Shown here: piece by piece, positions 1-13,195 of the stretch
Layout of the letters: the number at the start of each line of letters is the position of its first letter
Numbering within the stretch: position 1 is the stretch's first letter
Assembly (NCBI RefSeq): GCF_905475395.1
Contig: NC_058337.1
Location: 97,272,368-97,336,367 of the forward strand
Length of the DNA stretch: 64,000 nucleotides
Direction of reading: 5' to 3'
Source: Chrysoperla carnea
Taxonomy: Eukaryota; Arthropoda; Insecta; Neuroptera; Chrysopidae
The notes under the pieces: model-generated
What the model was told of the DNA's origin: nothing
Seen by the model: only the letters and a program-made list of their open reading frames with translations
Databases searched by the model: none
Position numbers and translations under genes: made by a program

Positions 1-839
1 TGTTTTGAACGAAAAAAGGATACTGAAAGGGGGAAACGTTACAAATCACCCCTAATCGTTGTTTGTCATTTTTGAAAAGTCGAAGTTATTTTTCTCTTAT
101 TACACTCAATGTTTTTTTTTTTTTGGTCGAAAGCAGATTCTATATTCTTAAACATTTTCAATTTTTGGGTTGGAGACCTTTTTTGTGTACAATTTTCTTT
201 TTTTTAGAGATTTTTGCGCGAATATTTGTTATGAGATTTGTATCCCAATGATTTTGCAGTTCCGTAACCTAAAATGTAGATTAAATGAAAGTTTTATATA
301 GTCTTCAAATTCACTAATTTAATTTAAAGTATTGTTTTGTAAATATTACTCTTTAAAATAATTCGTGTTAAATTCAATGAAACACTCAGGAGTTAATTTG
401 AATGAAACAGTTAGGTAGAAATACAAAGAATATTGAAATTTGTAAATATAATAAACATATATATGCCTTTATGAAATACTTTCATAAAATCCTTTCAATA
501 TAATATTCATTGCATATTGATTGGGTGTCATTTCGTAAAATATTTTTAAAATTTATTTCTCAAAAAATAAATAAATCTGTTTATAATTAAAATATTTTAA
601 TAAATTGTTAATGATTATAAAAACTAATAAATTGTTTAATTTTATGTTAAATAAAATATTTATAATTGTATCATTAATTTTTGGTTCTGTATAGGTAAGA
701 TACAAAGCAAAGAATATATGAGAAGGAAAGAGCGAAGTTAATTACTGAATGAAACCGCGGTTTCCTGTCTTGCTCCAGTGACGTAATAAATAATACTGGT
801 CATCAGATTTAATTGATTATCGTTGATCATCTGATGCTT

Positions 840-1250
840 TATTTTAAAAAAAATCTAAGAAACTGGAAAACTACCTATATCTTGAGAATAGTTTATTTTA
901 TCGAAAAAGTAATACATTTGTGAACCATTCTCTACTAATCTAGAATTCATAACGATCACATTCCGTTCCTAGATAAATGGAAAATTGCTCATATATTCAG
1001 AATAGTGAATTTTTCGAAAAAGTAATTAACATTTGATGAGTCGTTAAACATTTATCTATAGGTAATGTCATAGGCATTAATATGCATCAAAAATTTTTTC
1101 AAAAATTCGTAGGAAAATAGAAATTTTTTGACTATATCTGGAGATTTGTTGGTTTTATCGAAAACGTATTGAAAGTTTTGTTGGTCGTAGATCAGCTGTC
1201 ATAATGTTATAGCAGTTATGATAAAAATTGGGAGCTCAATAATATTCGCC
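840..1250. repeat. degenerate tandem repeat, about 115-130 bp period
   Basis: Three diverged units can be lined up, starting near 864, 979 and 1112. Each carries a block like ggaaaa...tatat..gagaatag followed by tcgaaaaagtaat, then an ACATTT-like block. Spacing is about 115 then 133 bp. No coding potential is visible. Confidence 0.45.
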
Positions 1251-2819
1251 AAAAATTCAGAAATGCATTCTAAACCAACTTTTCTTAAGAATATGATAAA
1301 ATTAAAATAAAACAAAGAATTAGGAAAATTTATAAATAAAAATCTTTTTTTTGATCGATTTGTTGGAAAGATATAAATATTAAAAGTTAATATTTAAAAA
1401 AAGTAACAGTCGTGTAGTGAGAGGCAGATGCAACAATTTGACAAGGAGATAATTTATTGTATAAATAAAAATTTATTATCAGATTTATCTTCATCATGAA
1501 ATAAATATATTAATCAATATAATTAGAGATTTTAATTTGTATTTAAATATTTATTTTTATACCACTTCAGTAGGTTTATGATTTACTGTAGCAGTGTCCA
1601 TGGACAGGGATGTCTAGCAAGTGAATATGTAACTATTATGTTTAAAATATAAATAGTATCTATATTTTTGTAAACTTGTTAGTTTTATGTACAGTACAGC
1701 AGCTATATGCCCGCTTCGCTGAGCAATTCCATCTTTAAAAACAAAGATTACCGCGTTATAGCCTTCACTTGTCCTTATTGATCCCCTTTTTGAAAATAAA
1801 ATAAAACAAAATAAGAACTACTGGGACATACCGTATAAATATGTATATGATACTTCTATAAGACATACGGTATTGGGATTCGTAGTGTTGTTACATTTAT
1901 TTTCGTTAAAAGTGTGATTGTATTAGTGTTTGTCTGTAAATAAAAGTTTTTATGTATCGTGTACAGTCTCGGCACAAATAAATTACTATTACTCTATCAT
2001 TCTATATTTTAAAGTTACTGATACAAATGAATCCATTAATTTAACCTGATCGGCAAAGCCCTCGAGAACTGAAGGTACATACTATAACTTTACTATTAAC
2101 AAGTTTTGTCACGGTGGTATCCCTTGCAGACAAGCGGAGTTTGGATTTTTACTTTAAGAAATAGTTTTTTACAAAATTCTTAAAAATCATACCTTATTTG
2201 GAAAAAAACAGATAAATCGAAAATCGTATATTTTAACAAACTTGAACACACAATAAAGCTCATAAAATAACAAAGTGAAGTGATTGGTATACCCCTTTCG
2301 TTTTTGTGAAGTCAATAGGAGGTTTGTGCCATTCAACATGGTTTTCAACTTTTTCGATAAAACTGTTTTTGAAGGTCAAAATCCACACCAACGAATTTCC
2401 CCGTGGCAACATTTTTAATAAAAGTAACGTTAGGGTATACTTTCAACTCATGAGAGCTTAATGCGACAGGTGGCGATGAAAAGATTGCTCTGATTTTTGC
2501 CAAAGTTAATTTCTTAATGTAGAGCGTTCCTCTATCTTTTATTTCTCATGATCATGAGTAAAAACTTTCTGAATGTGGTCCTGGATGTTATTATGATTAT
2601 TGGAATCAAATTTTATTAATTAAATAATTATTTTGAGGGTTGTGTAGAAATAATATATATTTTTGAGTAGGACTTCCCTATACAAACACTAAAAATGCTC
2701 ATTAATTTCTGCGAAATCCGCCTAAAAGCTGTTTATAAATATTGATTTACGAGTCACACGATAAATTCCATAGTTATTCCACGTTGCAAATCAAAGACAA
2801 ATAAATATAAAGAACAGTA

Positions 2820-3133
2820 CAGTAATATCTCGATAATTGGAATCGAAACATTTTTCTCCGCCCGTACTTCCTACACCGCTCTTTACCAATTACTCAAAAA
2901 TGGTATTGTTTGTTTGTGTATACGTGTATAATATGATTCATTGTTATGATTCTAAAAACACAAGTGCATTACAATAACACGTACCTAATGCTGTGGGTAC
3001 AATTTCGCTTAAATACATACATTCCAATGCTGTTTCTGCAATGCTTTATTTTATTTATAATGAATTTTTCCATACAATCGCAGTAATCGGAACACTCCTG
3101 GCTTTTATTGGTTCCCTATTGTTGAGACTACTG
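2820..3133. mobile_element. pogo/Tigger-like MITE with TA target duplication
   Basis: The element is 314 bp. The left end reads CAGTAATATCTCGATAATTG and the reverse complement of the right end reads CAGTAGTCTCAACAATAGG, so the imperfect terminal inverted repeats share a CAGTA start. Both ends are flanked by TA (2818-2819 and 3134-3135), the target duplication of Tc1/mariner/pogo elements. The CTCGATAATTNGAA-type end is typical of pogo-family MITEs. There is no transposase frame, so it is non-autonomous. Confidence 0.6.
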
Positions 3134-3929
3134 TAATATGGTTTATAACTCTATATACACTTACGATACACGTTGTATATTCTTCTCATGTATATCTGTA
3201 TAAAAAATCTTTCACCAGAATTCGATCAAAACAAATAAAGTATAAAGGAACCGTAAATTTTTTTAAAATGTGATTTCGTTATTATTATGTAATGGTCTAT
3301 AAATGAGACGTTTTATTGTCTTCAATTTTTTGTTCATCATTATTGTTTCAATATTCTTCTCAGGCGATGAATGTATTGTTCAATATCAATATTGGTTCAA
3401 TAATATTGACCATGCGAGGCAAGCCTAAATGAGGTAATGCAAAATAACCAAAAAAGTAAATATATCTAATAAGTTTAATTATATTGTATATAATTTATTA
3501 TTTTGTAATTAACTTACAAAAAAATTAAGTAAATTATGTTTAAAAAATTTATCATTATAGGTACATAAATATTATATAAAAATAAATAAAATATATATCT
3601 AAAATATTTATAAATAACATGAAAATAAATTACAGCTTACAAAGTTTTTCTACGTATTATTAAAAAATTATTGTTCTTTTATTTTTATTTAGTTTATTTT
3701 CTGCTACAATTTTTGCTTTTATTGATATTACTACTGAAAAGTTACATTCAACCTTGCAATTTTGGAAGGGCGTAATTTTCTTTGTATATGTGTTGATCAA
3801 TACCTCGAGGTATCCTGTGAGTTTAAACTCAGTTTTGGGGGTCATCGGCCACCTAATTTCGGTACTATCTTGAAAAAAGATATAGCTTTTTTGCTTATAT
3901 CTTCTATAGGGTGCGTTAAAAAATTGCAC

Positions 3930-4680
3930 AGAAGATAATTTTTCTAGAGAGCATTTTCATCGCAAATTGAGTAATTAAAAAGTTATGCACAAAAGAAGAA
4001 ACAAATTAGTGGAATGTTAACAGTACATCTAACAAAAAAATTATAGAGAGTTTTTTGTTTAACATTGAAAGATTACTAGAGCGATTTTTTGACGTAAAAT
4101 GGATAATTAAGAAGTTATTTAATAACAAGTGTAATAAATAATTGTATATTATGTTTATCTGTCATATACTCACACGACACAAACACGTGCGCGCAGTGCG
4201 TCATACCCACAAGTTAATAATACCTTGCTAACTCAAAAATTAACATCACTAGAACTTTGCGGATTTTAATAGCTTCTTTTGCCGTTAGACACGGATTAGT
4301 GTGATGCGTGCGTTGGTTTGAGACTTCTAATAACTGCCATTGGTCTTTAAGGCTCACGATGTTCGTCGCTGTAATCAGTGTCTGACAGCAAATTAAAAAG
4401 CTATTAAAATTTACATAACCCAGTTAACATACCGATTTTCAGCCCTCTAGCACAATTGGGAGACTCAAGTTCAAAGTCATAAAAACATTGAAAAAGGTGC
4501 TTTTTTCCTTGATGAATAAACAAGGAATTATTGATTCGTCGATCTGAGAAGCTCATGCATAATTATACGAAATTTAAACAAAAAACCTCTTCATACAGTT
4601 TTTTGGGTGAATCTTTACAGAGATATAGGTACATAAATTTTTAATTACTCTATATACAATGAAAATGCTCTCTAAATAAA
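3930..4680. mobile_element. divergent foldback repeat
   Basis: The outer arms match in inverted orientation: a block with agagagcattttcatcgc near 3950 followed by gagtaattaaaaagttatg, against the reverse complement of about 4632-4676. A second inner inverted pair lies at about 4266-4300 and 4380-4412 (ttaatagct...gacac.gatta). This looks like an old palindromic non-autonomous DNA transposon, possibly two nested. The boundaries are approximate. Confidence 0.45.
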
Positions 4681-5457
4681 TAATTTTGAACAAAGAATTT
4701 TACAATTGTTTTCTAAAACACCTCGGAATTTGTTTGTTTTTTCATATTTTATAATTTATTAAAAATAATGCAAGCACTGATATCAAACAATTTCTATACA
4801 GGGTATTCAACAATTAATTCAGTCAATTCTATCAAGTTTACATCACTTCAACATTTATTTTTATATTCAAAAATCCTACTATTATTAATTAGTAAATCGG
4901 CCATTTCCGAGTAATTAAACAAGTTTTCAGCTTCCGGTTTCAATCGTAAGTGGATCGATTATTCAGCCTCTTTCGTAGCTGTTAAGAGATGGATGCCACA
5001 CAGTTACTCCATTTGACTCCCTTAATAAGGCGGGAGTAAAGAGAGCACAGTAATCTTCAATCAGTAATATAAGCACCACAAACAACACATTCCATCGGGT
5101 TTCATTAAAACTCTGACGTATAATAAGCAATTTTATTGATTTTGATTCGTTAACTAGAGTAGGTATGTTTTGACGTACCTTACAAACCCTTTGAAAATTG
5201 ACTAGTTATTCTGATACATCCGGTATATAGCAGAAATTGAGTACATAAAATGCTTGAGAGTTTTACATTCAATTTCTGTCGAACGTGTGTTCGTTTTATA
5301 TAAGAATGTTTCAAACAAATATTTTTAGTTATGCTCTAAAGAATAACTTAATTAATGCGACCGTTTATCTCATAAGCCACTATTGATCCAGACTATTATT
5401 GGTTTATAACTAGGTTACCAAAAGCTGAAAACATGTCCAAACGATCCGATAGTATTT

Positions 5458-5463
5458 TTTATT
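5458..5463 (-). terminator. poly(A) signal candidate for the chitin-binding gene
   Basis: TTTATT on the plus strand is AATAAA on the minus strand, about 120 bp beyond the stop codon of the peritrophin-like gene. Confidence 0.4.
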
Positions 5464-5581
5464 GATAATCCTTCCACTGGACGTTCGCGTTTGGTTCTAA
5501 ATTCCGTTTTAACAAAGTTTCGCATTTACTAAGGCAGTGTAATATAAAAATTCTTCGTAAATTGTAACACACAATATTATT

Positions 5582-7257
5582 TTACCATTTAAGATCACCA
5601 CACCGTCTAAATCGATGACAACTCTCAGGACACTTATAAGTATTCTTACTAACACATACTTGACCATTAAATAATGTATCAGTTGGACATTTTAAATCTG
5701 TTCGACGCCCGTCTATACAAAAATAATATGAAGTACAATTTGAGTCTAAATCTAAAAAGAATCCTTCTTTATTGCATGTTTCTTTTGGTAACGTTTTCGT
5801 GCAATTATTATAAACACAACCATTTATACCATCAAAAACTTGATTATGTGGGCAAACAAATTCACGATATACTTTACCATTTTGACATTGTACGTATTTC
5901 TGGCATTTTGTGTTATCTTGTACATGAAAACCATTAATTTCCTTTTCACATACATTTAAGTACATTTCATCAGTAGGACAATTGTATAAGCTTTTATGTA
6001 TACATTTTTCACCATCAAAAGATTCGGTTGGCGGACATGCATAGTATGTAACTTGTCCCCTTGAACAATAATAATAGTTTGTACATTGAGAACTCGGTGA
6101 TGTATCAGTAAAATAACCCTCTTTTATCAAACATCCAATCCATTCTTTTGGACCTTCACAAAAGTACCATCCTCTGTCAACACAGGTAAAACCATTCCAA
6201 ATTTGATCTCCAGGGCAGGTTCCTTTCATGATAAGCTCATTATTGACACAATAAAAATATTCGTTACATTTTATATGATTTCGATGATAACCATCTTTTA
6301 AATTTAAACAAACTTTCATGTCATGTTCGAGAAGTAATGGACATTTATATGATTTTTCATCCACACATTTAATTCCATCATGCAGAGAATTCTCAGGGCA
6401 TGATTGCCTCCAAATTACTTTATTTTCCAAACAATAAAAATAATCTTGACATCCTGAATGTAAATCAGTGTAAATACCGTCTTCTAAATTCGAACATCCT
6501 TGATCCTTGCACTGATAATATTCTTGAAATACACATTCTTTCCCGTTGAATATGAAATCGTTTCCACAAGTTAAAGTTCCTAAATTAACATGAGATTTAC
6601 AAATAAAATATTCTTTGCAGTCAGAATTAGGCACAGTATAAACACCATCGTCCAAACGGGCACATATATTGCCACGTTGTTGAATTGGAAATGCAACAGC
6701 TGTTTCTTGTGGTAATTGGCATATATCATTAGATCGTTTTACGCATCGTCTTTGAGTTTCGGAAAATATTTCATCAAATTTACAATGTTCGATTGAAACA
6801 ATTTTTCCACCCGTACAATTGAAATTTCGAATACAACCTTGAGTTGTATCTGGATAATTACCATTTACTCTGCCAGTACATACTGGATCATAACATAATC
6901 CCTTTTTAACGCATGTCTGAAGTTCATAACTAAAAGACATATTTTCTGGACATATGTAATCTTTACGTTCTCCGTTTTTGAAACATTGATAGTACATTTT
7001 ACATTTGGTGTCAGGAATAGTGTAATAATTATTGATGGCAAATAAGGGGCATTTTATATCAATACATGATGTTTCGAATGCAGGAACACATATTTGTTTC
7101 AATGAACTAAATGCATAATCATTTTGGCAGGTCTGATTTTGAATTAATTTCTCATTTATGCAATAATAATAGTTTTGACAATTACTTTCTATTGTTGTGT
7201 GAAATCCGTCAATTTTATTCGTACATGGATCTTCAGAGTTTACAGATGAACACAATT
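5582..7257 (-). CDS. multi-domain chitin-binding (peritrophin-A/CBM14) protein, last exon, 5' incomplete
   Basis: This large terminal exon encodes about 557 residues with nine consecutive peritrophin-A (CBM14) domains. Each has the six-cysteine pattern with a central aromatic stretch such as CQDYFYC, CNEYFYC or CTNYYYC, and most end in an F/W-N-G-x-x-C-V turn. Domains begin near residues 11, 69, 126, 198, 254, 310, 363, 415 and 470. Such proteins bind chitin in the peritrophic matrix or cuticle, outside the cell. The exon opens at a good acceptor (ttttttttgcag, then AATTGTG), and its first two bases complete a split codon. The true start, with the expected signal peptide, must therefore lie in an upstream exon I could not identify; the TTG at 7255 is not the start. 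The protein ends ...RCGDLKW. No mucin linkers separate the domains. The domain call is sure; the exact role is not. Confidence 0.88.
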
Positions 7258-8397
7258 CTGCAAAAAAAATTTATTTTGAAATATAAACTGTATCAGCTGT
7301 TATCTCCTGGAAAAATCGCACATAAGTCTATCTTTTTTCTTGTTCAATTATCGTTTTAAAAAATTTCCAAAATTTACGGGAAAGTTCTGGAACTTTCAGA
7401 GCACTAACATGCGAAATTTAGTTTCCCAAAACTATAAGAAGTAGAAAGTTCTGATTTGGTTGAAGGGTTCAAATTATTCCTCAATAGTGTATAGTGAAGA
7501 GACTGAAAGAGGGAAGTTAATTTATAAATATATTTTCGAATCTAAATGATTTGAAAAAAATTTTTATAAATGTAGCTTTTGGTTAAAAATTCGAAACCGT
7601 GAATTCCAAAATTAAGAACATACAAAAAAGTGGTACAAGTTTCTGTGGAATCATTTGCAGTGATTTTTATGTCTTTTACAAGAATCGACAGTAAAAAATT
7701 AAGATTTCCATTTGAAATTGACCATCATAGGGCCCTTCCACCTCATTTTAAGGTCACACAAATATCATTTTTGACCCTTGAAACGTTTATTTGATACAAT
7801 TTTTAATACATGTTTCTCTGTAAAACTCTTGGGGAAGGAAGCCAAGTCTTAGACATTCTCATTACTTCTGTGACATCCTCATGATATATATATTAAGAAA
7901 TCATGTTCTTCAACCAGATATTATTTAAATAAATTTTATGATATTTTAATTTGTTACCTTACCTACCGGATCTAAAATGAAATAAATATTTATTGTAATT
8001 TTATTCCGTCGTGTTTATTTCTTAATAATTCTAAATCTGTTTAATATACTCAGTTTACCCAAGTATTAAGCAATTTTTATTGTAATGTACAAAAGGTAGG
8101 TACGTAAATTATAATTTTGGATAAATTATAATATATCAAATATTATTTTAGATAAAAAGAGGTCAAGAATTATAATTTCAAATGTTAACCTTTAATGAAG
8201 AGATAAAATAAAAATGATTCAGCTTATTTACTCATGGCAGAGATTTTATTCGAACTGAAAATAGGTTAAAACCGTCTTATTTGAATTTTTGTTTTATATA
8301 AATACGTATTTCGACTATCATGAAGTCTCATCATCACTATGAATTAGGTAATGATATTTGAAAAAGTTCATTTTTCCCTAAATTACTTTTGGTAAAA

Positions 8398-8552
8398 ATG
8401 GCTTTTTGGCCTCCCCGTTCACCGTGTGATGGCGTCCACTATGTGTGTGATCTACGGGGTTGGCGTCTACTTGTGATCTCATGGGATCGAATTAGCACGA
8501 GTCTGCGGGCTTTTTGTCCATTGCGTTCACCGTGTGATGGCGTACACCCCAT
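8398..8552 (+). repeat. two-copy direct repeat in a GC-richer island
   Basis: A block of about 40 bp (ggctttttg...ccg then gttcaccgtgtgatggcgt) occurs at about 8399-8438 and again at about 8509-8550, a spacing near 110 bp. Between the copies lies locally GC-richer sequence. A short open frame runs through both copies but has no recognisable protein signature. Origin unknown. Confidence 0.45.
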
Positions 8553-8691
8553 TTTATATATTATATATGCAAAATTGATCAAACGTGCGTTTTAAAAGGG
8601 TAACATTTACTATACAAATGACCGAGGCAATAATGGTGTGTTTCTGGTCATCATAAGTGTATATAGAGTTTAAATATTTTTTGATTAATAA

Positions 8692-8852
8692 CAGACCGGG
8701 ATAGCGCGAACGCAGTCCCGACTACCAAAAATTACGCGCCCGAGTTATCCACATTAGGGATAATCGCAAGGGTCAGCCTAACCGTAGTGCAATGGAAAAG
8801 CCTCGCCCTGGGGGAACCGCCTTGTTGATCACGGTAACCCCTACGCCAGGTA
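8692..8852. other. unassigned GC-rich segment
   Basis: About 160 bp with far higher GC than its surroundings, containing runs such as cagtcccgactacc, gcctcgccctgggggaacc and gtaacccctacgccagg. I compared it by eye with 5S rRNA, tRNA and snRNA signatures and could not match it. It may be a transposon or retroelement fragment. Confidence 0.35.
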
Positions 8853-9986
8853 AGTATGATTTGGTTAACTAAATTTCACTACTTATACCACAGATGACAA
8901 CATACCACTTGCGCGAGGAACGATAAGTTTTTACAATTTCATAACACATACCAAAATACAGCAGCTATCATTGTTTAGATTACTAGTATACATATTATGC
9001 AGGCAGAATTCCACATATAATACAAACATATAAAACTTTTATATACTGTTGAACAAGGACGGCTTATGACTACTTATATGTAAATCTAATGTGCTGGTCC
9101 TTGTTTATTAAAGGAAAATCTATACCGTGTATGTGTATATCTATTAAATGTATTTTCAACTTTCCTTACTGAGATGTGGGAAATATTTGATAATTTATTA
9201 TTTTTATTCGAATTTTTTCTTATGAAATTATTCTTCATCCAGATTATAATTTTGTAATTTATGGTCATATGATAGTCAGCAATGCAATTTTTAACATGAG
9301 TTTGGTGTATCAAAGCGTGATCAAAGTATAGTCAATTAAAAAAAGAACCACGAGTTTAGGTAATGGATATAATTATGAGGAAATTATCATATCTATTAGG
9401 GGATATGTAAGAATCAATCTGTGAGAAAACGCGATAGATTTTTTTAACATGCAGTTTTAAAAACTCTTTAAAAAAATTTAGAACTTATATAAAAACGGAA
9501 ATTATACCAAAAGTAGAGATTATCTTTTTTTCGTCTTCGTAAATATGCGAAGAATAAATTATTCAATTATTGATAAATTTTTCCGTGATAATGTACTAAT
9601 TAACTAAAATTATAATCAAAAAATAAATAAATCTAATTAACTCTAGTTTTTAGAAAACCATACTTTTTAGACTTTTTTAAATTTGCGTCTACCATTTTTC
9701 AAAGTCATTATTCATTTCAGTCATTATCAAAGTCGCAAAATCCCACATAGAATGGATGGTTTAGTATTAGCATCCGTTAGTCCTAAGGCCATAATTTCTA
9801 GTAAAATGAATTTCCATCTAACCTCCGTATATCTATACTCCCAAATTTGATTGCTAATCTAATGGAATCAAAGTGTGGACTTTTCTTTTTATTAGTCGGT
9901 ATTTTTTGTAAAAATTAATAATTTTATTTTTTATTATACAACCTTATTTAAATTATTTGACTTAATGTTGATTTTATTATATATTA

Positions 9987-10570
9987 TACCATGTATATAT
10001 GAAATATAAATAGTATATTAAGTTTATTCCAAAGTTTGTAACGCCTAAAAATATTCATGCTAGGAAAAAAATTTTGGTATAGGTGTTCATAGAATCACCT
10101 AATTAGTCCATTTCCGGTTGTCCGTCCGTCCGTCTGTGGACACGATAACTCAAAAACGAAAAGAGATATCAAGATGAAATTTTTATAGCGCACTCAGGAC
10201 CTAAAAACTGAGTTTAAGTTCGTAAATGAGCAATATGGGTCAATTGGGTCTTGGGTCCGTAGGACCCATCTTGTAAACCGTTAGAGATAGAACAAAAGTT
10301 TAAATGTAAAAAATGTGCTTTATAAAAAAATAAACAACTTTTGTTTGAAAATTTTTTTTGTAAACATCACTGTTTACCCACGAGGTCGCTTATTAGGTGC
10401 AAATTTTGTAGTATGCATTAATATGGGAATATCAGTGTGTGTGTAGCTATTTAAAAGTGGATATCTGTTTTTATTAACGTGACGTCAAAAAACAAACGAT
10501 TGCTTCATCAACACTGTCTATACATGGTATTTTTAACTCAGTCAATTGTTTGTTTTCACTTGTTTTTATT
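9987..10570 (+). repeat. interspersed repeat family 1, copy 1 (near full length)
   Basis: It starts taccatgtatatatgaaata and contains a family-defining core (ccatttccggttgtccgtcc, then acacgataactcaaaaacg). It ends cagtcaattgtttgttttca followed by cttgtt. The internal landmark accgttagagatagaacaaa is present. No coding potential. Probably a non-autonomous transposon, class uncertain. Confidence 0.75.
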
Positions 10571-11819
10571 AAGAATTTAAGAAAAAAAATTTTACCCGCT
10601 GTTTTATTTTAATTATTTCTATTAAATTATATAATATGTGACGTCACACCAAGTGGGAGAGGGCTTCAAAAATGTGACCATCTGTGACAAGGAGGAGGCG
10701 GGTGTTTAAAAATCGTAAAATTGGTAATTTATGGATGGCGCCCTATCCAACTGTCTCTTAACTCATTTAGTTTCTGAATTTACGCTTGTAAATATTTCAA
10801 AATGTTATATATTTATCCTTTAATAGTGCAAAAATCTAAATCGGACTGACATTATTAGACTGACTTGCACAGAAAGTGAGAGTAGGAAAGTTTTTAAAAA
10901 AATATAAAACTTAAATTTGATTCTATTTTGCTTGTAACCTGTTACCCGACTTTCTCATAAGGAGGGTAATGTTTTTCGACTGTATTTACTGTCTGCCTAC
11001 CAGAAGAATAATCAAACTTATGGATATTTTTTAGGCAGAGACTTACTCATAAAATATGTGACCAAATTTTTGAATCATCATTTTGTTGCCTTAGCTATCT
11101 ACACCTGTGTATCGAAGTCATGTGAGTGTTTCCAGGTTTTAATACTTATTAGAGTCAAAGAACTACGTACTTTATCTATTGTTCGATTTATCAACAATTT
11201 ATCTAAAACAAATACTTACCTACATAAATAAATAAATAAAAAGCCATAATTATGTAATAACATTTGTGAATTTTCACTATAAAATGAATAAATAATTCCG
11301 GCGTCATTATTGAATTAAAAATAGCGAGTCGTCAAATTGTCTCGCGCCACACCACACTCAAAACACAAAACACAAACACACCATTAATCTAAGAAAAAAA
11401 AATGTCCAAAAAATATGTTTATTTATATTTTTTAAATACACAAAAAAATTTTTAAATTCATAGTTGATGATGATACAAAGTATTCGATTAGAATAACATT
11501 TTTAAGGTGAATATATGAATAAAAAAAATTCATTGTATAATAATAATAATTATTATTTATATTGGGACCTATAAGTGTGTAAATATTGAACTGAAGGTAA
11601 GCTGCCGGAGGGTTATTTTTGCACGCTTTAGGTCCGGTTTGGTTGTAGTATTTCTTACTATATACATATTATAATATTAAAACTATTCATAATAATGAAT
11701 GTTTAAAAGAGACTATACCCGGATCTGTGATTTACAAATCTGTTTTATACTTATAAACTAAGAGCTGACATTGAATGAATTATTTTTTTATTTATGAAAA
11801 TATCAAATTTAATGCTCCC

Positions 11820-12035
11820 CAGGGCCGGATTTAGAATTCGGAGACCATGAGGACAACATGCGTGATTTATTTCAAACGTTTATTCGTAGCGTTTTTAGCA
11901 TCGAGCGAAAAATTTGAATGTGATATAAAAATCAAATGAAAACGATCACGCCATAGAATCTTTTAGTTAAAAAATTTTGTTTCTGTCTGATTATTTTCGA
12001 ATTGGTGAAGGCTCTTCGGCCTAAATCCGACCTTG
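11820..12035. mobile_element. hAT-like MITE, 216 bp, with 8-bp target duplication
   Basis: The ends are CAGGGCCGGATTTAG and, in reverse complement, CAAGGTCGGATTTAG. The flanks are ATGCTCCC (11812-11819) and ATGCACCC (12036-12043), seven of eight identical, as expected for a hAT target site duplication. There is no coding frame inside. Confidence 0.65.
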
Positions 12036-12689
12036 ATGCACCCTAATAATCTTCAAGTAAAGTCCGATATCCGTACAAGGACAACTTTTACAAATGCTCT
12101 CCTAATACTCAAGAAATAATTACTATTTTTATTACATGTTTTCCTAATATTAATTTAAGGACTTTTGATATTTTTCACCACTTTTCTACGAAATTAGGAT
12201 TGTTCTTTTTAGCCACGGGTACCGGATGTCCTCGAGTTATGGTAACTACGGGAGCGGGATTCCGCACGGTTCGAGCTAGTATTTAATATCAATAACGTAT
12301 AATTAACAATTATATAATTATAGGTGGGAGGGCTTTAATTAAATCGTTAAGTTAAAAACAAAAATATTTTAAAAAAAATTCATTTTAAGTTATCGGAATC
12401 TTAAAAGGTCCAAGAATTGAAATACAATATCATTTTAAGACGGTTTCATATAATACCTGTGAAATTAGACCATCCAGTTTAAAGTCAGCCTATGTCAGCT
12501 CTTAGTCTATTTCTATTATCTATCTACAAGTGTTGTTTTATTTACTATCTGATAGAACAAGCTGTAGTAGTGTACTACACCATGATAGGTACGCCAGTCT
12601 ACAATTTAATTAAATTTGCTGTGTGTATCAATTGGACTTGTTCACATGTTTGATATTTGATTAAAAAATGTTAACTTTAATAATTTTAA

Positions 12690-13195
12690 TAACTTCATCC
12701 CTTCACCCCCACCCACCCAACTTTGAAATTTCAAATGGAACTTCCCACTTTTTGATACCTCATTTGAAAAGGCATAAAATTTTCTTTTTACATATGATAA
12801 AAAAATGAAATCGATCGTTTGCGGTTCTTTCCCGTCGATACCTAAATCGACGTATTTTCACTCAAAACCATAATCACATCAGGTCAAGAGTTGATAAGGA
12901 TGGATACCTCCCATCTTCTGTGTAGTCGTATCTTGAGAAACAATCGCTCGATTCCAATTTTTTATTATTGTGAATAGAGAATTTTATGCCCTTTCAAATG
13001 ATGTATAACAAAGTAGGGGGTACTATTTGAAATTTCAAAGTTGGGGTGGGTAGGTACGAAGGGGTGAAAATTAAAATTCTCTAGATACTATTTTTGAACT
13101 TCCCCCTCGATATCTTAATCGACGTGTTTTCACTCAAAACAATCATCAGGGCAAGAGTTATTGAGGGTGGATACTTTTGAAATGATCACACTGTA
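12690..13195. mobile_element. foldback MITE family 2, copy 1
   Basis: Two inverted halves share the block ccacccacccaactttgaaa on the left and its complement near 13030, then a long match through the ACCTCATTTGAAAGGGCATAAAATT region. The right outer end (cttttgaaatgatcacactg, to about 13195) matches the ends of the copy at 40237-40794. The left outer end is eroded. Confidence 0.65.

Larger units (their letters stand above)
1..5457. other. gene-free AT-rich flank
   Basis: I see no reading frame with codon structure, splice context or recognisable protein on either strand. The longest open frames are short, low-complexity and run through A/T tracts. The stretch contains a degenerate tandem repeat, a pogo-like MITE and a divergent foldback, listed separately. 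The rest is unassigned AT-rich DNA. Confidence 0.6.
7258..9986. other. gene-free stretch upstream of the chitin-binding gene
   Basis: The missing 5' exon of the chitin-binding gene should lie here or farther right, but I could not pick it out. The stretch includes a GC-richer island (8390-8850), listed separately. The rest is AT-rich, with no convincing coding frame. Confidence 0.5.

Noticed and set aside
63-251. 62-residue open frame at the left edge
   Set aside because: Phenylalanine-rich product of T-runs; low-complexity artefact.
7253-7255. TTG as start codon of the chitin-binding protein
   Set aside because: A clean splice acceptor lies two bases upstream and a secreted protein needs a signal peptide, so this is an internal exon edge.
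8692-8852. 5S rRNA or tRNA gene
   Set aside because: GC-rich, but I could not find the 5S internal control boxes or a tRNA cloverleaf with A and B boxes.
12219-12282. Helitron 3' end (gggattccgcacggttcgag then CTAGT)
   Set aside because: Only the CTAG end and a GC-rich block are present; I could not find a convincing hairpin or a matching 5' end.
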